Assembly: GCA_023442525.1 (NCBI GenBank)
Contig: JAEZZA010000031.1
Location: 372,001-436,000, forward strand
Source of the DNA: Bacteroidota bacterium
GTDB taxonomy: Bacteria; Bacteroidota; Bacteroidia; Bacteroidales; UBA10428
DNA length: 64,000 nucleotides
Direction: 5' to 3'
The position numbers and the translations under genes are program-made. This document shows positions 34,550-45,071 of the stretch, in pieces. Under the pieces are notes generated by a model that worked only from the letters and a program-made list of their open reading frames with translations, made no database searches and had not been told where the DNA came from. Position 1 is the stretch's first letter, and the number at the start of each line of letters is the position of its first letter.

Positions 34550-37500
34550 ATGGCAAGCCGCAAAATTATTAAAAAGTTGTTACAATTCGCAGTGATTGTG
34601 CTGCTCATTGTGATAGCATTGCCGGTATCAGCATACCTGCTGCTGCAGAACGACCGTGTCCAAAACCGGGTTGTGCAGGAGCTTACAGTTATTGTTGCAC
34701 AAAAACTGGGGACAGTCTTTTCTATTGGTAAAGTTGAGGTCGCCTTTCTTTATCGCGTTCGTCTTCATGAGGTTTACCTGAAAGATATAGACGGAGACAC
34801 TCTGATCTATGCGAAAAGTATCACAGCCGGGATACGCTACATCGATCCGCTCGGAAAGGCAGTATCGATAGGCAGTATAAACGCTGATAAGGCTACGATA
34901 AATTTGGTAACAGACGAAACCAAAGGCCTCAACCTGAAATATTTCCTGGATAAGCTGAAAGGCGACGGAGAAAAAAAAGAGAACGGTTGGAAGATTGAAT
35001 TTCATAACCTGCGCCTCGAAGATAGTCGTTTTACTCTCCGCAATACGCAATATGAGCCAAAGGAATATGGAATGAACTATACCGATCTGGTTGTCGACCA
35101 TATCAATGCAGATGTTAGAAAATTCAAGCCGTCAAAGGATTCACTTTCATTTTATGTTCGTTCGCTGAGCTTGAAGGAACAAAGCGGACTTGTAATCGAA
35201 AAAATGTCGACCCGTTTCAGTCAGAGTAAGACTTTCTTATCTTTCAGGGATGTCGATATACAGACTTTACGGTCGAACATACGTGGTAACGAAGTCTCTC
35301 TCAGGTTTCAGAATTTCTCGATGTTTCGTTCCGAAACCTTTAAAGACTCAGTCCTGCTCCGGATTAGCCTCGAAAATACCTCCTTTAACCTGGGCGATCT
35401 GGGTTACTTTGCACCTGCTTTCAGAAACTACAATCAGCAATTTCAGATATCGGGGAATGTGCGAGGACCGGTTAGTAATATCCGTGGCAATAATTTGTCA
35501 GTCCGGTTTGGCCGCTCCTCAATTCTGAAAGGAAATCTGGACTTTGAAGGACTTCCCGCGATTGGTGAAACTTTTATTCTGGCAGATATAGACGAGATCA
35601 GCACTTCGGTTGCTGATATCAGCAATCTTGAATTCCTTAGCGAAAAGGGAATTCGAATGCCCGAACAGCTCATTAAACTGGGGACTATTAACTATACAGG
35701 TAATTTCACCGGATTTATAAATGATTTTGTTGCTTACGGACAGTTTAATACTGACCTGGGTATTGTTAAAACCGACCTTCTTTTCAGACCCGATACAAGT
35801 AATCAGTTGAGTTTCGAGGGACGAATGAATGTGGATGATTTTGATTTGGGTACACTCACAAACGCCTCTGGTAAAATTGGTAATATAAGCTTGTCGGCCA
35901 CCATCGACGGGGCAAGAGTTGAAGGTAAAACAGTAAACGCATCTCTTAAGGGGATGATCCATCAGTTCGATCTGATGCAGTACAGATATACCAATATTTC
36001 ACTATCAGGTGATTTATTTAATAAAAATTTCAATGGATCTGTAAATATCGCAGATCCGAATATTGACCTGGAGTTTCTGGGTGAGGTTGATTTTTCCGAT
36101 TCGCTGCCACGTTTCGATTTCACTGCCAATGTTACGGATGCTAACCTGTACGAACTCAATCTGAGCCGTAAAGATCCTGATTTCAGGGCATCATTCTATG
36201 TAATAGCCAAAGCTTATGGAAACTCGTTAAACACCATGAACGGTGAGGTGAAGCTGCTAAACTCGCTGTTTGTTAACAGGGAAAAGCAATTACAGATATA
36301 CGACCTGAATATTTCCTCCAGGAGCACTCCCGAAAACAATTTGTTAAGCCTGCGGTCCGACTTTATGGATGCCGAACTATCAGGTAATTTTGAACTCACA
36401 AAATCCGCAGAAACATTCAGGCAGTTCATTTCCATGTATCTGCCCTCGCTTCTTGATCCCGGAGAATGTGAACCACAACCCATCAAAAGCACTATACATT
36501 TTACTTCATCAATTAAGAATGTCCGGCCGTTGCTCGACTTTTTCGCTCCGAAATTTAGTATAGCCGATAAGTCGACTTTAAATCTTGATTATGAGCCCAA
36601 TGAAAGTAAGCTCACCGTTTACCTGAGCACTTCCTTCCTTGAGGCCGGTGCCATAACCTGGAGAAATTTGAACCTGAATGCCTCTACACGAAACGGACCG
36701 TTGGAAATAGAGGCAGGAGGTGACAAATTATTAGTAGGAAACAAGTTCACTCTGGAGAATTTTACAGCTTTGGCAAATGCTTCAGGAGACACAGCGGGGA
36801 TTAATCTGAAGTGGAATAACTGGCAGGACTTGCAGGATAAAGGTGCAATAAGCGCTCTCGCGCGTATTTCAAGATCTGAAACCGGAAATCCACATGTCGA
36901 AGTCGGTATCAGGTCGTCCACTTTTGTCACCGGTGATACAATATGGCAAATTCAACCGGGAATCGTGATTATCGACTCTACGTCGATTGAATTCCAAAAT
37001 ATAGCCCTGAACCACCGGAATGAGTACTTCAAAGTCGAAGGAAAAGTTTCTGAAAATACGTCCGATGAAGTGCATGTGGCCTTTAACCGGTTCAACCTGG
37101 CTAACCTGAACAGCCTTTCGGATGCAGCAGGATATAATTTCGGGGGTGTGCTCAATGGCAATGCCCGCTTATCCGGAGTATATTCAAATCCTTTATTTAC
37201 AAGTATTTTGAAGATCGACAGCCTGGTAATTAACAACGAAATGCTGGGTACTACCGAGATCAATTCGTCATGGAACGATTCCAGAAAGTCAATTCTACTT
37301 GAAGCTTTTGCTTTCAGAGACAATCTGAGAACCATTAATATAAAAGGAGAATATGTTCCGGCAGGTGATGGAAAGCTTGATTTCGATATGGAACTGGAAA
37401 AGTTGCGGCTCAATGTTCTGAATCCTTATGTCAAATCGATCTTTGAGGATATGAGAGGAATTGCTTCGGGCAAGGTTACTTTAAAAGGATCGCTCGGCAA

Positions 37501-39046
37501 ACCTCTTGTAAATGGCAGGATAAACCTGCAGAAGACCTCATTTACAGTTGGATATCTGAAATCGCGGTATAATTTCAGCGATGATATTCAGATTGAAAAC
37601 AACAATATTTATTTTGATGATATCAGAGTGTTTGATTCCAAAGGTAACTCGGCATGGCTCAACGGAGCCATACGGAGCAGGTATTTGAAGGATTTCGTAC
37701 TCGATCTGAATATCAGAGCCGAGAATTTTATGGCTTTAAATACAACCCTGGCGGATAATGATCAATTCTATGGTACGGCTTTCGCAACCGGAACTGTTAA
37801 AATCCAGGGGACACCCAAAAACCTTTCCATGGATATCAACGCCACCAGCCGCCCAAATACCAGCATCAAAATACCGCTTTCCACTTCGGGCGAACTGAAT
37901 GAGTATCCGTTTATTACGGTTAGAGATGTATATGGTGAAAACGTGGATGAGGAAGATGACAGAACTTATCAGACAGATCTTTCGGGGATCCAGATCCGAT
38001 GCCGGTTAATGGTTACTCCGGATGCAGACGTGCAAATCATAATTGATCCTCAGCTTGGAGAAATCATAAAAGGGCGAGGTACTGGCGACCTCGATATAAG
38101 GATCAATTCTTCGGGCGATTTTCTGATGACCGGGGATTATGAAATTGAAGAAGGAGAATATCTGTTTACACTGCAGAAACTCATAAACAAACGACTGACC
38201 ATTGAACCGGGCGGAAGTATCAGGTGGGATGGCGATCCTTTGGATGCGACTGTTGATATTGTAGCTACCTATCGCGTACGAAGTTCTCTGAACGATTTAC
38301 TTGGTTACGACGATGATCAGAATATGATCGTGGACGACCGGGTTATATTGTCTGGCAAACTCATGTCTCCGGATATCAAATATGATATTTACCTGCCCGA
38401 TGCCGATGAAACTACCAGGCTGAAGGTTGCCGGTGCCATGACCACCACTGAAGAAAAAAGCCGACAGTTCATTTCACTTCTTATTAACCAGAAATTTTCA
38501 CTAAGCCAGGAAAGAGGGGGTTCGGTAAATGCATCAGCATCATACTCCGGCGCGGCAGGAGCCAACTTCAGTGAAATGATTTCAAACCAGCTCAGTAACT
38601 GGCTATCACAAATTGTTAACGATCTGGATGTGGATGTCAATTACCGCTCAAACCGTCAGATGAACAGTGAAGAAGTGCAGGTTGCGCTGTCGTACCAGCT
38701 CTTTAATAATAAACTTACCATAAACGGCAGTGTTGATATGGCCACCAATGCTGCCCGGGACGCTTCGGACGAGATTGTGGGTGAATTCGACATAGATTAT
38801 AAACTTACAGAGAACGGCAAAGTGAGATTAAAAACATTTAATCACGCTAATAACGAATTGCTCTACGAGGATAATTCAACATATACACAGGGCATTGGAA
38901 TCACTTATAAGGAAGAGTTCAACACCTTTGGTGAATTGATGAGGCGGCTCTTTGGAAAGAAAGAGGAAAGCCCACGAATAGAAAAGGATGATGAAACCGG
39001 TGAGGAAAATCACAACAGTCCGCCGGTCGTTAATAACTTACCGTAA
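34550..39046 (+). CDS. tamB: Translocation/assembly module TamB family protein
   Basis: A very large (1498-residue) inner-membrane-anchored protein. One N-terminal membrane helix (about 8-28, LLQFAVIVLLIVIALPVSAYL) is followed by a long run of beta-rich repeats, as expected of an AsmA-like bridge spanning the periplasm. The C-terminal DUF490/TamB domain (about 1060-1460) includes GTGDLDIRINSSGDF and GDYEIEEGEYLFTLQKLINK. It is thought to move lipids or barrel proteins to the outer membrane. A TTG 18 bases upstream is also in frame; the ATG giving MASRKIIKKLL is preferred. Confidence 0.92.
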   Translation: MASRKIIKKLLQFAVIVLLIVIALPVSAYLLLQNDRVQNRVVQELTVIVAQKLGTVFSIGKVEVAFLYRVRLHEVYLKDIDGDTLIYAKSITAGIRYIDPLGKAVSIGSINADKATINLVTDETKGLNLKYFLDKLKGDGEKKENGWKIEFHNLRLEDSRFTLRNTQYEPKEYGMNYTDLVVDHINADVRKFKPSKDSLSFYVRSLSLKEQSGLVIEKMSTRFSQSKTFLSFRDVDIQTLRSNIRGNEVSLRFQNFSMFRSETFKDSVLLRISLENTSFNLGDLGYFAPAFRNYNQQFQISGNVRGPVSNIRGNNLSVRFGRSSILKGNLDFEGLPAIGETFILADIDEISTSVADISNLEFLSEKGIRMPEQLIKLGTINYTGNFTGFINDFVAYGQFNTDLGIVKTDLLFRPDTSNQLSFEGRMNVDDFDLGTLTNASGKIGNISLSATIDGARVEGKTVNASLKGMIHQFDLMQYRYTNISLSGDLFNKNFNGSVNIADPNIDLEFLGEVDFSDSLPRFDFTANVTDANLYELNLSRKDPDFRASFYVIAKAYGNSLNTMNGEVKLLNSLFVNREKQLQIYDLNISSRSTPENNLLSLRSDFMDAELSGNFELTKSAETFRQFISMYLPSLLDPGECEPQPIKSTIHFTSSIKNVRPLLDFFAPKFSIADKSTLNLDYEPNESKLTVYLSTSFLEAGAITWRNLNLNASTRNGPLEIEAGGDKLLVGNKFTLENFTALANASGDTAGINLKWNNWQDLQDKGAISALARISRSETGNPHVEVGIRSSTFVTGDTIWQIQPGIVIIDSTSIEFQNIALNHRNEYFKVEGKVSENTSDEVHVAFNRFNLANLNSLSDAAGYNFGGVLNGNARLSGVYSNPLFTSILKIDSLVINNEMLGTTEINSSWNDSRKSILLEAFAFRDNLRTINIKGEYVPAGDGKLDFDMELEKLRLNVLNPYVKSIFEDMRGIASGKVTLKGSLGKPLVNGRINLQKTSFTVGYLKSRYNFSDDIQIENNNIYFDDIRVFDSKGNSAWLNGAIRSRYLKDFVLDLNIRAENFMALNTTLADNDQFYGTAFATGTVKIQGTPKNLSMDINATSRPNTSIKIPLSTSGELNEYPFITVRDVYGENVDEEDDRTYQTDLSGIQIRCRLMVTPDADVQIIIDPQLGEIIKGRGTGDLDIRINSSGDFLMTGDYEIEEGEYLFTLQKLINKRLTIEPGGSIRWDGDPLDATVDIVATYRVRSSLNDLLGYDDDQNMIVDDRVILSGKLMSPDIKYDIYLPDADETTRLKVAGAMTTTEEKSRQFISLLINQKFSLSQERGGSVNASASYSGAAGANFSEMISNQLSNWLSQIVNDLDVDVNYRSNRQMNSEEVQVALSYQLFNNKLTINGSVDMATNAARDASDEIVGEFDIDYKLTENGKVRLKTFNHANNELLYEDNSTYTQGIGITYKEEFNTFGELMRRLFGKKEESPRIEKDDETGEENHNSPPVVNNLP

Positions 39047-39075
39047 AAAATAAAGACCTGTGTTCAACGTTTATA

Positions 39076-39083
39076 TATTTTTG
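39076..39083 (+). promoter_or_regulatory. Candidate -7 box of the exbB-exbD-tonB operon
   Basis: TATTTTTG fits TAnnTTTG and lies 52 bases before the exbB ATG, in an AT-rich gap after tamB. Confidence 0.4.
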
Positions 39084-39135
39084 ATTCAGCAATCGTAAAG
39101 GAAGTTTTAATAGTAAAAATTTAATTAATCCTCTT

Positions 39136-39834
39136 ATGCTCTTTGTATTGTTACAGAATCTCACTGTTGGAAGTGACAGCCTTACTATGACCGGAACCAG
39201 GCAGAACGCTCCCCTTTCGTATTTTGAGTTGGCTGTTAAGGGTGGATGGGTTATGATCCCAATTTTTATTCTGTCCCTGGTAGCAATTTACATTTTTGTT
39301 GAACGGTTCATGACAATCCGTAATGCAGGAAAAATCGATCAGAATTTTATGAACCGGATCAAGGATTACATTCACGACGGCAAGGTGGATTCCGCACTGG
39401 CCTTGTGTCAGTCAACCGTTAACCCGCTTGCAAGAATGATTGAAAAGGGAATCAGCAGAATTGGAAGGCCACTGAACGATATTAATACAGCCATTCAGAA
39501 TGTCGGACAGGTCGAAATCTATAAACTTGAAAAAGGGCTGGCTATCCTGGCGTCATGTGCCGGTGCTGCTCCAATGCTTGGATTTTTCGGTACGGTACTG
39601 GGAATGGTGAAAACTTTTATGGATATGTCCGGTGCCGGAAGTAGTCTTGATATCGGCTTATTATCAAATGGCATATATATTGCATTGATTACAACAGTAG
39701 GAGGATTAATGGTAGGAATCCCTGCGTATTTTGCATATAATTACCTGGTATCCAAAGTAGAAGAGCTTGTAAACCGTTTTGAAGCATATTCAATGGAATT
39801 CATGGATCTTTTAAATGAACCCGTTAAAAAATAA
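39136..39834 (+). CDS. exbB: MotA/TolQ/ExbB proton channel family protein
   Basis: A 232-residue inner-membrane subunit of a TonB energising complex. Three membrane helices are visible: about 35-55 (GWVMIPIFILSLVAIYIFV), about 132-155 (LAILASCAGAAPMLGFFGTV) and about 175-200. GTVLGMVKTF and GLLSNGIYIALITTVGGLMVGIPAY are the family signatures of the pore helices. It is followed by exbD after 10 bases and then tonB, so the three form one unit that could power the SusC receptor. Confidence 0.92.
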   Translation: MLFVLLQNLTVGSDSLTMTGTRQNAPLSYFELAVKGGWVMIPIFILSLVAIYIFVERFMTIRNAGKIDQNFMNRIKDYIHDGKVDSALALCQSTVNPLARMIEKGISRIGRPLNDINTAIQNVGQVEIYKLEKGLAILASCAGAAPMLGFFGTVLGMVKTFMDMSGAGSSLDIGLLSNGIYIALITTVGGLMVGIPAYFAYNYLVSKVEELVNRFEAYSMEFMDLLNEPVKK

Positions 39835-39844
39835 AAGCTGAATC

Positions 39845-40246
39845 ATGGCATTGCGATCAAGAAACAGAGTTGAAGTCAGCTACAGTGTGGCAGGGATGAC
39901 GGATATAATTTTCCTGTTGCTCTTGTTTTTTATGATTACTTCAACCATGATAGCGCCAAATGCAATTAAGCTATTATTGCCGCAAAGCAATAGTCAGACA
40001 CCTGCACGGCCTATTACTACAATATCCATATCAAAAGATATCGATTTCTTTATTGAACATACACCTGTGGATTTTTCACAGCTCGAAATGCGCCTACAGC
40101 AAAAAATAGGTACTAATCCTGAGCCGGTGATTGCCATTCACGCCGATAAATCGGTACCTATTGAATACATTGTAGATGTAATGAATATTGCCAAAAAGAA
40201 CAATTACCGGGTAATTCTTGCAACAAGTCCTGAAATCAACAGATAA
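39845..40246 (+). CDS. exbD: ExbD/TolR family biopolymer transport protein
   Basis: A 133-residue protein with one N-terminal helix (about 18-40) that carries the proton-relaying aspartate in GMTDIIFLLLLFFMI. The periplasmic part ends in VIAIHADKSVPIEYIVDVMN, the ExbD signature. It works with ExbB to couple the proton gradient to TonB. It lies directly between exbB and tonB. Confidence 0.93.
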   Translation: MALRSRNRVEVSYSVAGMTDIIFLLLLFFMITSTMIAPNAIKLLLPQSNSQTPARPITTISISKDIDFFIEHTPVDFSQLEMRLQQKIGTNPEPVIAIHADKSVPIEYIVDVMNIAKKNNYRVILATSPEINR

Positions 40247-40250
40247 CGTT

Positions 40251-41057
40251 ATGACTGAAAGGCAATATGGCTTGGTGACCACAGTGATTTTACACACGCT
40301 GCTCATTCTGCTGATGATATTTACATACATCACATTAGCCAAGCCGTCTCCGTCCGAAGGCGGAATCCTTATCAATTTTGGTGATGTCGAAAGTGCTTTT
40401 GGACCCGAGGAACCGGCTTTGAATAACCGGCTTTCGCAGGCTGCCCCTCCCAGTGTGTCGCGTCCTGCCGAAACTGAAGACGGAATGCTCACGCAGGATT
40501 TCGAGGAAGCTCCTGTTGTGAAGAAGCCTGATGCCGTTAAGAAAACTATTGAAAAGAAACCGGATGTAAAGCCTGCAGAAAAAAAGACAACAACCACAAC
40601 AACCACCACAACAACAAAAGCACCCGAAGTAAATAAACGTGCTTTATATACGAATAAATCTACCGGGGGACAGTCGACCTCCGAGTCGGGTACATCCGAA
40701 GGTATATATAAAGGTTCCGGAAATATGGGAAGTCCCACAGGCAGTACAGAATCTGACAATTATACTCAGGGACTGGGAGGCGGAGGCATAGGCTTCGATC
40801 TTAACGGCCGAAGTCCGGTTCATCTACCCAAGCCTGCATTTGAAGTTCAGAAAGAAGGAATTGTAGTGGTTGAAATCGAAGTCGACCGGCAAGGTAAGGT
40901 TATTACTGCAAGGGCCGGACACAAAGGTTCTACCTTGTTAGATAATACATTATACCAGGCTGCTCGTAAAGCTGCTCTCGAATCGAAGTTCAATGTTAAG
41001 AACGACGCACCTGAAAAGCAAGTCGGCACAATCACATACCATTTCAAACTGGAATAA
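40251..41057 (+). CDS. tonB: Energy transducer TonB family protein
   Basis: A 268-residue protein anchored by one helix (about 7-27, LVTTVILHTLLILLMIFTYI). The periplasm-spanning linker is acidic/proline-rich, then lysine-rich, with a run of ten threonines instead of the usual Pro-Lys repeats. The C-terminal TonB domain holds EGIVVVEIEVDRQGKV and AARKAALESKFN. The ATG at 40251 is chosen over an in-frame TTG further upstream that overlaps exbD. Its stop codon abuts that of the opposite-strand gene with no base between. Confidence 0.9.
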   Translation: MTERQYGLVTTVILHTLLILLMIFTYITLAKPSPSEGGILINFGDVESAFGPEEPALNNRLSQAAPPSVSRPAETEDGMLTQDFEEAPVVKKPDAVKKTIEKKPDVKPAEKKTTTTTTTTTTKAPEVNKRALYTNKSTGGQSTSESGTSEGIYKGSGNMGSPTGSTESDNYTQGLGGGGIGFDLNGRSPVHLPKPAFEVQKEGIVVVEIEVDRQGKVITARAGHKGSTLLDNTLYQAARKAALESKFNVKNDAPEKQVGTITYHFKLE

Positions 41058-41822
41058 TCAGAAGAAGATCAGTTGAATTGCTGAAACCAGTACTGCCACA
41101 AGCAATACGTACCTTACAAATACCGGCCCCCTTTTTATGGCTGATTTTGCACCAATCCATGCTCCGGCCATACTTCCGACGGATAATATCAACCCTGCTT
41201 TATAATCAACCTGGCTATTGATCATATACACAGCCAGTGCAAACGGTGTGTAAAGAAATACCAGGAAGTTCTTTATGGCATTGGCTTTCACAAGGCTCAT
41301 GCCGGCTCCCAGTACGAGTCCTCCCAGCAGAAAAAAACCTACTCCGGCCTGTACAAAGCCGCCGTAAATACCAATACAAAAAAATATCAGGAAATTCTTA
41401 ACCGAAGAGGCAGGCATGGCATTTTCCTTTCTGTCTTTCAGCCCGGCCTCGGGTCGGAATAAAACCACGAAAAACATAATCAGAAGCAGGAAACCAATGG
41501 CGCGTTCCATAGCTTTGGCATTCAATGCCAGAGCCAGGAGTGCGCCGGCGATTGATCCGGCCACGGAGGGTATGCCCAGCGCAATTGTTGTACTCCGGTT
41601 CAACGAAGCTTCTTTCCTGAAACCAAGCGTTCCCACCAGGCTCTGAAGCATGATGGCAACCCGGTTTGTTCCGTTGGCCATGTGTGGAGGCAAGCCAATA
41701 AACATAAGGAGCGGAAGGGTAAGCAAAGATCCACTGCCTGCAATGGTATTAATAAAGCCGGCCAATAAGCCGGCTCCTATTATCAAAATATATTTATACC
41801 ATTCCAGATCAAAGAAATCCAT
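41058..41822 (-). CDS. Sulfite exporter TauE/SafE family permease
   Basis: A 254-residue membrane protein with about seven to eight helices. IIGAGLLAGFINTIAGSGSL (about 14-33), followed by PHMANGTNRVAI, is the first TauE repeat; GIYGGFVQAGVGFFLLGGLVL (about 153-173), followed by KANAIKNFLVF, is the second. The family exports sulfite, sulfoacetate or other anions. It lies three bases after glyA on the same strand, which makes co-transcription likely, though no functional link is evident. Confidence 0.88.
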   Translation of the reverse strand: MDFFDLEWYKYILIIGAGLLAGFINTIAGSGSLLTLPLLMFIGLPPHMANGTNRVAIMLQSLVGTLGFRKEASLNRSTTIALGIPSVAGSIAGALLALALNAKAMERAIGFLLLIMFFVVLFRPEAGLKDRKENAMPASSVKNFLIFFCIGIYGGFVQAGVGFFLLGGLVLGAGMSLVKANAIKNFLVFLYTPFALAVYMINSQVDYKAGLILSVGSMAGAWIGAKSAIKRGPVFVRYVLLVAVLVSAIQLIFF

Positions 41823-41824
41823 GG

Positions 41825-43105
41825 TTACCAGGCAAAGAGAGGATAATCCTTCATGATCGCATTCACTTTCTCCCTTACATTCCCGATCACTTTCTCATCC
41901 TCGATATGCATGATCACTTCGTCAATCAGTTCCACAATCGTCTGGATCAGATCTTCTTTTGCACCGCGCGTGGTAATAGCTGGAGTTCCTACCCGTATTC
42001 CGGATGTGGTAAAAGGAGTGCGCGAATCAAAGGGAACCATGTTCTTGTTCAGAGTAATATCGGCTTTAACCAGGGCATTCTCAACCATTTTACCTGTAAT
42101 GTCGGGTACTTTGGTACGAAGGTCAATAAGCATCGAGTGGTTATCGGTTCCGTTTGACACTACTTTGTATCCCTTGTCGATAAATGCATGTGCCATTACA
42201 CCAGCATTCTTTTTCACCCGGGTAACGTAGTCTTTGTATGAATCGGTAAGAGCTTCTCCAAATGACACAGCTTTGGATGCAATAACGTGTTCGAGCGGAC
42301 CGCCCTGTGTTCCCGGGAAAACTGCCAAATCAAGCAGGTTCGACATCATTTTAATTTCGCCTTTGGGAGTAGTATATCCCCAGGGATTCGGGAAATCGCT
42401 TCCGAGCATGATCAGTCCACCTCTTGGCCCCCTGAGTGTTTTATGGGTTGTGGTGGTTACAATGTGGCAATGAGGGAAGGGATGGTTCAACAAACCTTTG
42501 GCAATGAGCCCTGCCGGATGTGCAATATCTGCCATAAGCAGGGCGCCCACTTTGTCGGCAATAGCACGCATCCGTTCGTAATCCCAGTCGCGTGAATATG
42601 CCGAAGCACCTGCAATGATCAGTTTGGGTTTTTCCTGTATTGCAATTTGCTCCATCTTATCGTAGTCAACCCTTCCTGTATCGGGATTCAGGGTATAGGC
42701 TACCGGCTGGTAGAGAATTCCTGATGAATTAACAGGTGAACCGTGCGAAAGGTGACCGCCATGTGACAGATCGAGTCCCATGAATTTATCACCAGGGTTA
42801 AGAACGGCAAGCATTACGGCTGCATTTGCCTGGGCACCGGAATGGGGTTGAACATTAGCCCATGCTGCATTAAAAAGCTCTTTTATCCTGTCTATGGCAA
42901 GTTGTTCCACCTCGTCAACAACCTGGCAGCCACCGTAATAACGTTTGCCGGGAAGTCCCTCGGCATATTTATTGGTAAGGCATGAGCCCATGGCTTCCAG
43001 TACCTGATCGCTTACGAAATTCTCAGATGCTATCAGTTCTATACCGTGCATTTGGCGGTTTTTTTCCTTAATTATCAGATCAAATATCCGGGTGTCGCGT
43101 TCCAT
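41825..43105 (-). CDS. glyA: Serine hydroxymethyltransferase
   Basis: A 426-residue PLP enzyme that interconverts serine and glycine and charges tetrahydrofolate with a one-carbon unit. IELIASENFVS (22-32), SGAQANAAV, LSHGGHLSHG and TTTTHKTLRGPRGG, with the PLP lysine, are all present, as is FPGTQGGPLEHVIA. Full length and normal. The coding region begins 110 bases downstream of the ClC gene's end on the same strand. Confidence 0.96.
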   Translation of the reverse strand: MERDTRIFDLIIKEKNRQMHGIELIASENFVSDQVLEAMGSCLTNKYAEGLPGKRYYGGCQVVDEVEQLAIDRIKELFNAAWANVQPHSGAQANAAVMLAVLNPGDKFMGLDLSHGGHLSHGSPVNSSGILYQPVAYTLNPDTGRVDYDKMEQIAIQEKPKLIIAGASAYSRDWDYERMRAIADKVGALLMADIAHPAGLIAKGLLNHPFPHCHIVTTTTHKTLRGPRGGLIMLGSDFPNPWGYTTPKGEIKMMSNLLDLAVFPGTQGGPLEHVIASKAVSFGEALTDSYKDYVTRVKKNAGVMAHAFIDKGYKVVSNGTDNHSMLIDLRTKVPDITGKMVENALVKADITLNKNMVPFDSRTPFTTSGIRVGTPAITTRGAKEDLIQTIVELIDEVIMHIEDEKVIGNVREKVNAIMKDYPLFAW

Positions 43106-43214
43106 AGTGATATTGTTTAAGAATTTTCAAATGTAGTTTTTTTTTTCTGTTTTTCCGGCCTGCTGTTCTGCTGGTCATCTGTCCCGACTTAGAAGACTTA
43201 GAAGACAAATCTTT

Positions 43215-44990
43215 TTATTCATCCGATATTTCGAGCAACCACTGGCGGTAATACGAGAACATTTTGGATTTGGAAAGGAAGCCTACATAGACGCCGTTAT
43301 TTACAACCGGAAGATTCCATGCTTCATTATCCTCAAATTTTTTCATCACGCTTTCCATAGATTCACCCGGTGAGATATGTGCCGGAGGGGGCTGCATGAG
43401 ATCACGCACAAAAACCCGGTTATGCATATCGGTATTGAAAATAATGTGCCGGATCGAATCGAGCAAAACAACTCCCACCAGTATGTTTTTCTCGGTGAGA
43501 ACAGGAAAAAGATTTCGCCTGGACCGCGAAATGGCCTTAACAAGCTTGGCCAGAGAATCGCCCGGTGACACGGAGATAAAGTCCTTTTCAATCAACTTGT
43601 CCATTTCAAGCAAGGTAAGAATGGCTTTATCCTTATTATGGGTGATCAGCTCACCTCTCTTTGCAATACGGTGAGTATAAATAGAATGCGGCTCAAAATA
43701 CCGGATAGTTATAAATGACACTGTGGATGTTATCATCAGGGGGATGAACAACACATAGCCTCCTGTTATTTCAGCTATCAGAAAGATGGCAAACAGAGGG
43801 GCATGCATTACTCCGGCCATCATACCTGCCATACCAGATAAAATAAAATTCTTTTCCGGAACATTAATAAATTGAAACAGGTTGAAAACTTTTGCGGCAA
43901 AATACCCGGTAAACCCGCCCATGAACATGGCTGGCGCAAAAATACCCCCTACCCCGCCCGCGCTGGTAGTAGCTGTCATTGCAACAGGTTTGAACAACAG
44001 TACCAGGATCATGAATATCACAAACATTGTAATATTATCCTGATGTCCGTGAAATATGCTTCCCTTAGTGATACGGCTTACATCACCCTCAAGGAAGATA
44101 TTCAGAATATCATATCCTTCGCCGAATAATAATGGCAGGAAAAATATGATCATTCCAAGCAGTGCCGATCCAGCCATCAGGCGTATCCATTTCTTGCGTA
44201 TCCTGGCGAAAAGCGTTTCCATCCAGATAGTAACCCTGGTAAAATAAAGCGATATAAATCCTGCCAGTATTCCAAGAGCAATATACCAGGGAATATTATT
44301 CATGTTGAACGTGCCCTGCACAGGATAGTGAAGGCTAACACCCGGATCAAGAAACAGGTAAGATATAGTTGCCCCTGTTACGGCGGAAATAAGAAGAGGT
44401 ATCAGCGACCATACACCGATATCGATCATCAGTACTTCAAGAGCAAAGACCACTCCTGCTATAGGTGCTTTGAATATTCCCGCGATGGCGCCGGCTGCTC
44501 CGCATCCAATCAGGGTAGTAATCGATCTGTAATTCATTCCAAACAACCGTCCCAGGTTGGAACCCATCGACGACCCGGTAACTACAATGGGTGATTCAAG
44601 TCCCACCGATCCTCCGAATCCCACCGTAAGTGTTGATGCAATGATTGATGAGTAACTGTTATGGGGCTTGAGAAATCCGCCTTTTTTGGATATAGAATAC
44701 AGGATCTTGGTTATGCCGTGGCCCATTTCATCTTTTACAAGATACTTCACATAGAGTATGGTAAGAATGATACCGACCATTGGAAGGGCAAGATAGATGA
44801 AATTGATATGGAACAGTTCCGCTTTTTCCACCACAATCATATGGGTAAAATGAACTGCGTTCTTAAGCAATACTGCCGCTAATCCGCTGACGATTCCAAT
44901 AAACAGGCTGAAAACATACATCTGCTGCCGGTGGTTCAGCCTTTCCGAGATCCGGTTAACAATACGTGTATACCATGAATTAACGTTCAT
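43215..44990 (-). CDS. ClC family chloride channel/antiporter with CBS pair
   Basis: A 591-residue membrane protein: a ClC core (about 20-430) and two CBS domains (about 455-580). The selectivity-filter motifs are recognisable: GFGGSVGLESPIV (the E. coli GREGP loop with the gating glutamate kept as GLESP), GAAGAIAGIFKAPIAG and GGIFAPAMFMGGFTGYFA. The CBS pair probably binds a nucleotide and regulates transport. Whether it is a channel or a Cl-/H+ exchanger cannot be settled here. Single gene. Confidence 0.9.
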   Translation of the reverse strand: MNVNSWYTRIVNRISERLNHRQQMYVFSLFIGIVSGLAAVLLKNAVHFTHMIVVEKAELFHINFIYLALPMVGIILTILYVKYLVKDEMGHGITKILYSISKKGGFLKPHNSYSSIIASTLTVGFGGSVGLESPIVVTGSSMGSNLGRLFGMNYRSITTLIGCGAAGAIAGIFKAPIAGVVFALEVLMIDIGVWSLIPLLISAVTGATISYLFLDPGVSLHYPVQGTFNMNNIPWYIALGILAGFISLYFTRVTIWMETLFARIRKKWIRLMAGSALLGMIIFFLPLLFGEGYDILNIFLEGDVSRITKGSIFHGHQDNITMFVIFMILVLLFKPVAMTATTSAGGVGGIFAPAMFMGGFTGYFAAKVFNLFQFINVPEKNFILSGMAGMMAGVMHAPLFAIFLIAEITGGYVLFIPLMITSTVSFITIRYFEPHSIYTHRIAKRGELITHNKDKAILTLLEMDKLIEKDFISVSPGDSLAKLVKAISRSRRNLFPVLTEKNILVGVVLLDSIRHIIFNTDMHNRVFVRDLMQPPPAHISPGESMESVMKKFEDNEAWNLPVVNNGVYVGFLSKSKMFSYYRQWLLEISDE

Positions 44991-45071
44991 TCAGCCGCTC
45001 AGCTTAGTGTGATTTTTTGGACTGGTGAAATTATAACTAAACGGCACATGTTCCAAGCAGAAATTCTATAA

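Noticed and set aside
40094..40759. Minus-strand 221-codon frame with a run of valines
   Set aside because: It is the complement of exbD/tonB; the valine run is the reverse reading of the TonB threonine codons.
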